Positions 1 through 5,561 of a stretch of DNA of 5,561 bases are shown here, in pieces. Every line of letters begins with the position of its first letter. Position 1 is the first letter of the stretch. Made by a program: the position numbers and the translations under genes. Source of the DNA: REEB506 sp049317545 (GTDB taxonomy: Bacteria; Pseudomonadota; Alphaproteobacteria; Caulobacterales; Aquidulcibacteraceae); NCBI GenBank assembly GCA_049317545.1, contig JBMOIB010000171.1:1-5561 (forward strand), read 5' to 3'. The notes beneath the pieces were generated by a model, which saw only the letters and a list, made by a program, of their open reading frames with translations, had not been told where the DNA came from and ran no database searches.

Positions 1-9
1 ACGCCCCCC

Positions 10-61
10 CTCGTCATCCCCGACGGAGCGCGCGAGCCACGGAGATCGGGGACCTCGTTCC
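10..61 (-). repeat. Palindromic intergenic repeat family A, copy 1
   Basis: Read on the minus strand, this copy begins GGAACGAGGTCCC (61 to 49) and ends GGGATGACGAG (20 to 10). These two ends are shared exactly with the copies at 74-117 and 187-232. The 28-nt middle is different, but its flanks CCCCGA and TCGGGG still pair (46-51 with 18-23). It is head-to-head with copy 2, so 49-61 is a perfect 13-bp inverted match to 74-86 and 10-20 a perfect 11-bp match to 107-117. The resulting 108-bp block could fold as a cruciform. It resembles the REP/BIME class of short bacterial palindromes; no transposase is present. Confidence 0.85.
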
Positions 62-73
62 GAGTGCGCGCCT

Positions 74-117
74 GGAACGAGGTCCCGGCTCTCGCTTCGC
101 TCGGCCGGGATGACGAG
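74..117 (+). repeat. Palindromic intergenic repeat family A, copy 2
   Basis: This copy starts GGAACGAGGTCCC (74-86) and ends GGGATGACGAG (107-117). The internal stem is CCCGGC (84-89) with GCCGGG (104-109) around a 14-nt loop carrying TCGCTTCGC. It lies inverted to copy 1 across a 12-nt spacer (62-73) and in direct orientation with copy 3, 69 nt away. Confidence 0.85.
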
Positions 118-186
118 CGAGCGGTGGTGGGCGCGCGTCATCGTCGAACGCGCACTAGCCGCATGCGGGGCGCTTGTTCACGATCC

Positions 187-232
187 GGAACGAGGTCCCG
201 GGTCGGCGCTAAGCGCCGCCCGGGATGACGAG
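187..232 (+). repeat. Palindromic intergenic repeat family A, copy 3; strong hairpin just after sucC
   Basis: This copy has the same 13-nt and 11-nt ends (187-199 and 222-232). Its middle forms the strongest stem of the three: CCCGGG (197-202) with CCCGGG (219-224), and CGGCGC (204-209) with GCGCCG (213-218), with T203 bulged and a TAA loop. In the sucC transcript this hairpin begins 16 nt after the stop codon. There is no U-tract after it, so it is not a classical intrinsic terminator. It could protect the mRNA 3' end or reduce read-through into whatever follows, as REP elements do. That role is inference. Confidence 0.85.
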
Positions 233-240
233 GGCGAGCC

Positions 241-1434
<1,194 letters not shown>

Positions 1435-1440
1435 CGGGGG

Positions 1441-1444
1441 CCTC
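1441..1444 (-). promoter_or_regulatory. Shine-Dalgarno site of sucC
   Basis: GAGG on the minus strand lies 6 nt before the ATG at 1434. It supports that start over the in-frame TTG at 1461, which would sit only about 5 nt after the transcription start predicted from the promoter candidate. Confidence 0.6.
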
Positions 1445-1472
1445 GACGCCTGAAGGAGCAAACTCGGCTCGG

Positions 1473-1502
1473 CTTATAGGAGTGCGCGGGCGGGCGGCGC
1501 AA
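1473..1502 (-). promoter_or_regulatory. Candidate sigma-70-type promoter of sucC
   Basis: On the minus strand TTGCGC (1502-1497) and TATAAG (1478-1473) are separated by 18 nt. The -10 box matches TATAAT in five of six positions; the -35 keeps only TTG firmly, which is tolerated in alphaproteobacteria. Transcription would start near 1466, giving a leader of about 32 nt that contains the GAGG site. It is one of the few AT-rich hexamers in this gap. Confidence 0.5.
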
Positions 1503-1506
1503 GGCG

Positions 1507-1526
1507 CAGACCCCGAGTGTGGTCTG
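1507..1526. promoter_or_regulatory. Inverted repeat upstream of the sucC promoter, possible operator
   Basis: CAGACC (1507-1512) and GGTCTG (1521-1526) are perfect inverted 6-mers separated by 8 nt. They end 4 nt upstream of the proposed -35 box. The spacing fits a dimeric regulator bound just upstream of RNA polymerase. No known consensus was recognised, and a 6-bp arm can occur by chance in GC-rich DNA. Confidence 0.3.
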
Positions 1527-1566
1527 GTTCGCCAACATGTGAGTCACGGTCCCCTCCCCCTCCCAA

Positions 1567-1587
1567 CCCTCCCCCGCTGGGGGAGGG
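1567..1587. repeat. CCCTCCCCC/GGGGGAGGG hairpin
   Basis: A perfect 9-bp stem, CCCTCCCCC (1567-1575) with GGGGGAGGG (1579-1587), closes on a GCT loop. A related pyrimidine-rich run at 1551-1564 lies beside it. Hairpins of this wording are frequent between genes in GC-rich alphaproteobacteria, from general knowledge. There is no T-tract on either side, so it is more likely a dispersed repeat than an intrinsic terminator. Confidence 0.7.
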
Positions 1588-1616
1588 CGACAGAGACGGA
1601 GATTGGGCGCGCCCGT

Positions 1617-1751
1617 CCTTCTCCCCTTGTGGGAGAAGGTGGATCGTCGCGCAGCGACGAGACGGTTGAGGGGTGAACCTCGACGTCTAAAGGCGACGCC
1701 GCCACCCCTCATCCGGCGCTTCGCGCCACCTTCTCCCACAAGGGGAGAAGG
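1617..1751. repeat. Composite palindromic repeat family B with 26-bp perfect inverted ends
   Basis: The arms 1617-1642 and 1726-1751 are exact reverse complements over 26 bp. Each arm is itself a hairpin: CCTTCTCCC pairs with GGGAGAAGG around a 5-nt loop (1617-1639 and 1729-1751). Further in, GAGGGGTG (1668-1675) pairs with CACCCCTC (1703-1710). Between these, the left half holds a CGTCGC-GCA-GCGACG hairpin (1645-1659) and the right half GGCGCTTCGCGCC (1715-1727). It is therefore two diverged copies of one element placed head-to-head. No target-site duplication is obvious and no transposase is present. The right end stops 8 nt from the amidohydrolase stop codon, so transcripts of that gene would end in this structure. 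Confidence 0.88.
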
Positions 1752-1759
1752 ATGCGGCC

Positions 1760-3082
1760 TCAGCGCACGTCCTTCATGACCGCCCCGCCCTTCATGACGA
1801 GGCTGACCGACTTCAGCGTCGTCACGTCCTTCAAGGGGTCGCCCTTCACGGCGATGAGGTCGGCGCGTTTGCCGGGGGCGAGATCGCCGGCCTCGGCGCC
1901 GACGCCCAGGAGGTCGGCGGCGTTGACCGTGGCGGCGGCGATCGCCTGGGCCGGCGTCATGCCGTGCTTGACCATGAGCTCGAACTCGTCGGCGTTGCGG
2001 CCGTGCTTGGAGACGCCGGCGTCGGTCCCGAAAGCGATCTTGACGTTCTGCTTCATCGCCTTTTCGAGCGCGAGGCCAGTCACCGAAATGCGCCAATCGA
2101 TCTTCTTGCGCACTTCAGGCGTGTAGGCGTTCGGATCCTTGGCGATGCGCTCCTTGTAGCCGTTGATGGTCGACAGCGTCGGCACGTAATAGACGCCGTT
2201 CTTGCGCATCAGGGCGAGCGCCTCATCGTCGAGCATCGTGCCGTGCTCGATGGAATCGGCGCCGGCGCGCAGCGCGACCATGACGCCGTCGGCGCCGTGA
2301 GCGTGGACGGCGACTTTCTTGCCGTAGAGATGCGCCGTGTCGGCGATGGCTTTCGCCTCGTCGTCGAACATCTGCTTGCCGATACCGGTTCCGATGCGGC
2401 TGTTGACGCCGCCGGTGGTGGCCATCTTGATCACGTCGGCGCCGCGGCGGATTTGTTCGCGCACGGCGTGGCGGCAGCTTTCAAGGCCATCGCAGGTGTT
2501 GCCGTTGGCGATCGCCGGGTGCAGCTCCTCGCGGAAACCAACCGTCGGGTCGGTATGGCCAGAGGTGGTGCTGATTGAACGGCCAGCGTCGACGATGCGC
2601 GGGCCCGGCACCTTGCCGGCGGCGACGGCATCGCGGAGCGCGAGCGTCACGCCGTCGTCGTCGCCCAGATTGCGGACCGTGGTGAAGCCGGCGTCGAGCG
2701 TCTTTTTGGCGTTGACGGCGGCGTCATAGGCCTGGTCCGGCGGGCTCTTGGTGACGGATTCCACCAGCGCCTGAACGCCGGCGACGTCGCTCGTCAAATG
2801 GACGTGGCTGTCGATCAGGCCCGGCAGGACGAAATATTGCTTGAGGTCGAGCACCTGCACGCCGGCCGGAGCGCCGATGGCCTCGGGCGCAACCCAGCCG
2901 TCGCGCACCGCGCTGACCTTGCCATCGACGATCAGCAGGCTCGCGGCGCCGCGCGGCGCCTTCGCGGGCTGATCGAGCAGCGCGCCGGCGTGCACGAGCG
3001 TCGCGCTCGGCGCTGCAGCCGCAGCGGCGGCGAGCATGGCCCAGGCGGCGAGCGCCGCGGTGGAGACTTTCAGGTTGAGCAT
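1760..3082 (-). CDS. Secreted metal-dependent amidohydrolase (Xaa-Pro dipeptidase/imidazolonepropionase-like)
   Basis: A 440-residue member of the amidohydrolase superfamily (COG1228-like). Residues 1-24 form a Sec-type signal peptide: K5, an Ala-rich hydrophobic core and a likely cut in the AAAAAP stretch, with no lipobox cysteine. The mature enzyme is therefore probably periplasmic. The binuclear metal site is complete: HxH at H93/H95 in GLIDSHVHL, the lysine expected to be carboxylated K219 in ADVIKMATTGG, H260 in VHAHG, H280 in SIEHG and the catalytic aspartate D354 in GTDAG. The C-terminal beta-sandwich return (LAPGKRADLIAVKGDPL, 401-417) is present. Characterised relatives, including a Caulobacter enzyme, hydrolyse dipeptides or N-acylated amino acids with C-terminal Pro, Arg or Lys. 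Substrate assignment here is inference. C197 and C203 could form a disulfide in the periplasm. The start at 3082 is supported by the signal peptide; its Shine-Dalgarno is a poor G-run 9 nt upstream. A terminator-like hairpin separates it from the upstream MFS gene. Confidence 0.93.
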   Translation of the reverse strand: MLNLKVSTAALAAWAMLAAAAAAAPSATLVHAGALLDQPAKAPRGAASLLIVDGKVSAVRDGWVAPEAIGAPAGVQVLDLKQYFVLPGLIDSHVHLTSDVAGVQALVESVTKSPPDQAYDAAVNAKKTLDAGFTTVRNLGDDDGVTLALRDAVAAGKVPGPRIVDAGRSISTTSGHTDPTVGFREELHPAIANGNTCDGLESCRHAVREQIRRGADVIKMATTGGVNSRIGTGIGKQMFDDEAKAIADTAHLYGKKVAVHAHGADGVMVALRAGADSIEHGTMLDDEALALMRKNGVYYVPTLSTINGYKERIAKDPNAYTPEVRKKIDWRISVTGLALEKAMKQNVKIAFGTDAGVSKHGRNADEFELMVKHGMTPAQAIAAATVNAADLLGVGAEAGDLAPGKRADLIAVKGDPLKDVTTLKSVSLVMKGGAVMKDVR

Positions 3083-3127
3083 CGGTTCGGACCCCCGGTT
3101 CGCCGCGTTCGCCCGGCGTGAGGCGCG

Positions 3128-3155
3128 ATCCTAGCGCATTGGCGCGGCTGGAAAA
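3128..3155 (-). promoter_or_regulatory. Weak promoter candidate for the amidohydrolase gene
   Basis: On the minus strand TTTTCC (3155-3150) and TAGGAT (3133-3128) are 16 nt apart, about 45 nt before the ATG at 3082. Each box matches the sigma-70 consensus only partly, and the -35 overlaps the T-rich stretch of the proposed terminator. It is the best candidate in this gap but is not strong. Confidence 0.22.
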
Positions 3156-3173
3156 TAGACCCCGCCATCGGGG
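3152..3173 (-). terminator. Possible intrinsic terminator after the MFS gene
   Basis: Seven nucleotides after the MFS stop codon, CCCCG (3173-3169) pairs with CGGGG (3164-3160) around a 4-nt ATGG loop, followed on the minus strand by TCTATTTT (3159-3152). The stem is only 5 bp and the T-run is interrupted, so termination may be partial. It is the only hairpin in the window with a T-rich tail on the coding strand. Confidence 0.45.
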
Positions 3174-3179
3174 AAAAGC

Positions 3180-4415
3180 TCAGGGCTTGGGATCGCCGGC
3201 TTCGCCATAGGCCATTTCGGCGGCGACCACGCTGGTCGCCTGCGTCGGCGCCTTGGCCTCCCGCGTCAGGCGCAGGCTCGGGCGGCGCAGGCCGCTGCGG
3301 ATCGCCATGAAACCGGACAAAGCGACGCCCAGGACGCAGGCGTAAGCAAACAGGGCGTTCTGGCCGAACAGGCTCGTCACCGCGCCGGCGGTCAGCGGGC
3401 CGACAACCGATCCGAGCGCCCAGACGAACAACAGGCCGGAGGTGGCGCGCGCGATCTGGGTTGGATCGGCGCGGTCAGCCATGTGGGCGACGGCGATGCC
3501 ATAGAACGACAAGGACCCCGCCCCCCAGATCGCGAACAGGAGCGTCGCAACCGTAAAGCTCAGCTCGCCACCGAAGATCGTGAGGAACGCCGCGGCCACG
3601 GCCGCGATCGCGCTCAGGCCGGCGATGACGAGGCGGCGGTCGATGCGGTCGGACAGCCGGCCGGCCGGGTATTGCAGCAGCAGCGAGCCGAATTGCGCCG
3701 CCGCCTGGAAGGTCGTCGCGGAGGCCTCGCCGAAATGATCCTTGGCGTAGAGCGGCGACAGCGTCAGGACCGCCGCATTGAGAACGCCGGCGCCGAAACA
3801 GGCCGTGACCGCCGCCGGCGCGGTTGCGAACTGCTCGCGCAGCGCGAGCGGCTGGGCCTTTGGCGGCTCGGGCTGCTTGGTGGTGGTGAAGCAGATCGGC
3901 ACGATCGCGAGCGCGATGATCGCCGCTGCGACCATCAGGGGCTCGGGCGCGGACGCGGAAAATCCGTAGGTCAGGAATGGGCCGAGGACGAGCGCCGCCT
4001 TCGTGGTGACCATATAGACGCCGATGATCCGGCCGCGCTCGCTCTTGCCCAGCGAGGCGTTCATCCAGCTTTCGGCGGCGGCGAACAGCAGCGCGACGGC
4101 CGCGCCCATCGCCGCGCGCGCGCACATCCAGCCGATCGCCCCGCCCGCAAAATGGACCGAAAGCGTAGCCGCCGCGGCGATGGCGCCGCAGGCGGCGAAC
4201 ACGCGGATATGGCCCGAGCGCGCCAGAAGCGTCGGCCCGACCCAAGCCCCGGCCATGAAGCCCGCCGAATAGGCCGCGCCGACGAGGCCGACGGCGATGG
4301 GCGGCATGCCGTCCGCGCTCATGGCGAGCGGAAAGAACACGCTCAACAGACCCTGCGCCAATTGCAGGATCGCGATCGCGAGAATCAGTGCGGCGACATT
4401 GCCCAACCCGGCCAT
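3180..4415 (-). CDS. MFS transporter, YcaD-like
   Basis: Inner-membrane major facilitator superfamily carrier of 411 residues with about 12 hydrophobic segments, roughly at 6-30, 39-64, 70-90, 93-116, 130-152, 158-178, 200-224, 234-252, 261-281, 286-313, 322-350 and 352-373. A polar loop around 178-200 separates the two six-helix halves. The second half carries the MFS cytoplasmic loop motif G-R-L-S-D-R-I-D-R-R (252-261). The charged AAESWMNA stretch in helix 4 (113-120) and the GSVVGPLTAG turn (335-344) are typical of the YcaD-like group, whose substrates are mostly unknown. The C-terminal tail (374-411) is hydrophilic and cytoplasmic. The ATG at 4415 is the first possible start after an in-frame stop at 4443-4445 and has an AGGA 6 nt upstream. 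The gene starts 56 nt after the ackA stop in the same direction, so co-transcription is possible. That hints at, but does not show, a link to organic-acid export. Drug or sugar efflux are alternatives. Confidence 0.92.
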   Translation of the reverse strand: MAGLGNVAALILAIAILQLAQGLLSVFFPLAMSADGMPPIAVGLVGAAYSAGFMAGAWVGPTLLARSGHIRVFAACGAIAAAATLSVHFAGGAIGWMCARAAMGAAVALLFAAAESWMNASLGKSERGRIIGVYMVTTKAALVLGPFLTYGFSASAPEPLMVAAAIIALAIVPICFTTTKQPEPPKAQPLALREQFATAPAAVTACFGAGVLNAAVLTLSPLYAKDHFGEASATTFQAAAQFGSLLLQYPAGRLSDRIDRRLVIAGLSAIAAVAAAFLTIFGGELSFTVATLLFAIWGAGSLSFYGIAVAHMADRADPTQIARATSGLLFVWALGSVVGPLTAGAVTSLFGQNALFAYACVLGVALSGFMAIRSGLRRPSLRLTREAKAPTQATSVVAAEMAYGEAGDPKP

Positions 4416-4421
4416 GGGTCG

Positions 4422-4425
4422 TCCT
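4422..4425 (-). promoter_or_regulatory. Shine-Dalgarno site of the MFS gene
   Basis: AGGA on the minus strand lies 6 nt before the ATG at 4415, fixing that start. No credible -35/-10 pair is seen in the 56-nt gap, which favours read-through from ackA. Confidence 0.55.
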
Positions 4426-4450
4426 AGACCGGATCGGGGCGATTAACCAT

Positions 4451-4467
4451 CGCGGCCCTGCGCCGCG
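4451..4467 (-). other. GC-rich hairpin just after the ackA stop
   Basis: CGCGGC (4467-4462 on the minus strand) pairs with GCCGCG (4456-4451) around a 5-nt loop, starting 4 nt beyond the ackA stop codon. No T-run follows. It may lower read-through into the MFS gene or simply reflect base composition. Confidence 0.3.
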
Positions 4468-4471
4468 CGCA

Positions 4472-5561
4472 TCAAGCCTTGGCGAGGCTTTGGGTATGGC
4501 GCGCGATCATCCATTCCTCGTTGGTCGGGATCACCAGCGCGGCGACGCGGGAGGAGTCGCCGGTGATGCGCGGTCCGTGCGCGGCATTGCGCGCCGGATC
4601 GAGTTCCAGGCCGAGCCAGCGCAGCCCTTCGCAGATCGCGGCGCGGGCGCGCACGGCGTTCTCGCCGATGCCGCCGGTGAACACGATCGCGTCGAGCCCG
4701 CCGAGCAGCGCGGTCAAGCCGCCGATCTCGCGCTGGGCGCACATGACGAAATAGGCGATGGCTTCGGCCGCCTCGGGCGTTTGCGCGGCTTCCAGCGCAC
4801 GCATGTCGCCGGAGAGGCCGGAAAGGCCCTTCAGTCCGCTTTCCTTGTAGAGCACGGCCTCGATGGCGTCGGCGTCCATCCCCTGCTCGCGCATCATCCA
4901 AAGCAGCACGCCCGGGTCGATGCGGCCGCAGCGGGCGCCCATCGGCATGCCGTCGAGCGCGGAAAAGCCCATCGTGGAGCCCACCGAACGGCCTGCGTTG
5001 AGGGCGCACATGGAAGCGCCGGAGCCCAGATGCGCGAGAACGCAACGGCCGAACGCTTCGGCTGGAAAGTCCTTCGCCAGCGCGCCGGCGATGTATTCGT
5101 AGCTCAGCCCGTGGAAACCGTAGCGGCGCACGCCGGCGTCGAAATAGGCGCGCGGCAGCGCGAAGAGATCGTGCAGACGCGGCTGGCCGCGATGGAAGGA
5201 GGTGTCGAAGCAGCCGACCTGGATCGCGGCGGGGAACAGCGCCTGCGCGGCGCGCACGCCCGCCAGATTGTGCGGCTGATGCAGCGGGGCGAGCGGTTCG
5301 AGCTTGGCGAGCGCGACGAGCGCCTGCTCATTGAGGATGCACGGCGCAACGAAATCCGCCCCGCCATGCACGATCCGGTGGCCGACGGCGTCGATCGCCG
5401 CGCCCGGCGCCTGGACGCGCACGAGATCGAGCGTCGCGGCGATGAGGGCGGCATGGTCGCCGGCGGGAAGCGTCGCCGTCGTGCGCGCGCCGCCATCGAC
5501 GCTGAAGCGCACCTCCGGCTGCGGGCCAGCGATCTGATCTACGCCCCCGCGGACGCGCTCG
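4472..5561 (-). CDS. ackA: Acetate kinase, 5' end outside the window
   Basis: Cytoplasmic acetate (or acetate/propionate) kinase of the ASKHA fold, interconverting acetyl phosphate plus ADP with acetate plus ATP. The frame stays open to the window edge at 5561, giving about 362 visible residues; the family has about 390-400, so roughly 28-30 N-terminal residues, including the NAGSSS phosphate loop, are missing here. The GTG at 5512 is internal. Visible motifs in order are GHRIVHGG (substrate-site Arg), LAPLHQPHN, CFDTSFH (catalytic Asp), YGFHGLSYEY (active-site His), HLGSGAS, SVGSTMGFSALDGMPMGARCG (active-site Arg in the last part), FTGGIGEN (adenosine site) and NEEWMIARHT (metal-site Glu near the C-terminus). 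Most relatives have HLGNGAS; here Ser replaces that Asn. I recall the same change in other proteobacterial enzymes, so it is unlikely to inactivate. Neither pta nor a phosphoketolase gene is visible; the upstream partner would lie beyond 5561. Confidence 0.96.
   Translation of the reverse strand, partial: ERVRGGVDQIAGPQPEVRFSVDGGARTTATLPAGDHAALIAATLDLVRVQAPGAAIDAVGHRIVHGGADFVAPCILNEQALVALAKLEPLAPLHQPHNLAGVRAAQALFPAAIQVGCFDTSFHRGQPRLHDLFALPRAYFDAGVRRYGFHGLSYEYIAGALAKDFPAEAFGRCVLAHLGSGASMCALNAGRSVGSTMGFSALDGMPMGARCGRIDPGVLLWMMREQGMDADAIEAVLYKESGLKGLSGLSGDMRALEAAQTPEAAEAIAYFVMCAQREIGGLTALLGGLDAIVFTGGIGENAVRARAAICEGLRWLGLELDPARNAAHGPRITGDSSRVAALVIPTNEEWMIARHTQSLAKA

Larger units (their letters stand above)
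1435..1759. other. Gene-free intergenic region with repeats and sucC leader
   Basis: This 325-nt stretch between the amidohydrolase stop and the sucC start contains no credible reading frame. From high to low coordinate it holds the inverted-repeat element at 1617-1751, a short unremarkable spacer (1588-1616), a CCCTCCCCC hairpin (1567-1587) continuing into a pyrimidine-rich tract (1551-1575), an inverted repeat (1507-1526), a promoter candidate (1473-1502) and the sucC leader with its ribosome site. Confidence 0.8.

Noticed and set aside
159..168. CCGCATGCGG 10-bp palindrome as an operator
   Set aside because: A single 10-bp palindrome in GC-rich DNA, with no promoter or gene start nearby to regulate.
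10..232. CRISPR array
   Set aside because: The repeats are palindromic, inverted relative to each other and unevenly spaced, with variable middles inside the repeat; no spacer-repeat rhythm or cas gene is present.
1435..1461. Longer sucC start (TTG at 1461) adding nine residues
   Set aside because: Family members start at MNIHEYQ. The extension reads through the GAGG ribosome site and lacks its own.
1617..1751. Insertion sequence
   Set aside because: Only 135 bp, no transposase frame and no evident target duplication. It fits a short dispersed palindrome better.
3483..4427. Plus-strand open frame of 314 codons opposite the MFS gene
   Set aside because: The product is very rich in Arg, Asp and Gly without hydrophobic core segments, a mirror of the codon use of the MFS gene. 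The minus-strand product has clear helices and motifs.
4472..5512. Treating the GTG at 5512 as the start of a complete, short acetate kinase
   Set aside because: The frame is open to the window edge, and the essential N-terminal phosphate-loop region would be missing.

Overview
The window is G+C-rich and gene-dense. All four protein genes lie on the minus strand, so the order of transcription runs from high to low coordinates: acetate kinase (5' end cut by the window edge), an MFS transporter, a secreted metal-dependent amidohydrolase, then the succinyl-CoA synthetase beta subunit. The base composition, the SucC and AckA sequence types and the short intergenic palindromes (GTCATCCC/GGGATGAC type and CCTTCTCCC/GGGAGAAGG type) suggest an alphaproteobacterium, perhaps of the Hyphomicrobiales or Caulobacterales. 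That placement is from pattern memory and was not checked by a search.

Layout. 4472-5561 is ackA, lacking about its first 28-30 codons. A 56-nt gap with a GC hairpin follows, and then a 12-helix MFS carrier of the YcaD-like type at 3180-4415. These two could share a transcript. A 97-nt gap holds a small terminator-like hairpin followed by a T-rich stretch, and then the amidohydrolase at 1760-3082, with a Sec-type signal peptide and a complete binuclear metal site. The 325-nt gap 1435-1759 has no gene. Its upstream part (1588-1751) carries a 26-bp perfect inverted repeat, a further CCCTCCCCC hairpin lies at 1567-1587, and the part next to sucC has a promoter candidate, an inverted-repeat operator candidate and a Shine-Dalgarno site. 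sucC occupies 241-1434. Positions 1-240 hold no gene but three copies of a second palindromic repeat family.

How the genes fit together. SucC (TCA cycle, substrate-level ATP or GTP formation from succinyl-CoA) and AckA (ATP formation from acetyl phosphate, or acetate activation) are both acyl-CoA/acyl-phosphate energy enzymes, but the intervening genes and terminator-like structures argue against one operon. The amidohydrolase is probably a periplasmic peptidase-like enzyme, and the transporter substrate is unknown. sucD, the obligate partner of sucC, does not begin within the 240 nt downstream of sucC, and mdh is not upstream. Both differ from the common alphaproteobacterial TCA operon.

I see no sign of a new defence, mobile or RNA-guided system. 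The most notable non-coding signal is the two families of palindromic repeats flanking sucC, one of which shows covarying stems between fixed ends.
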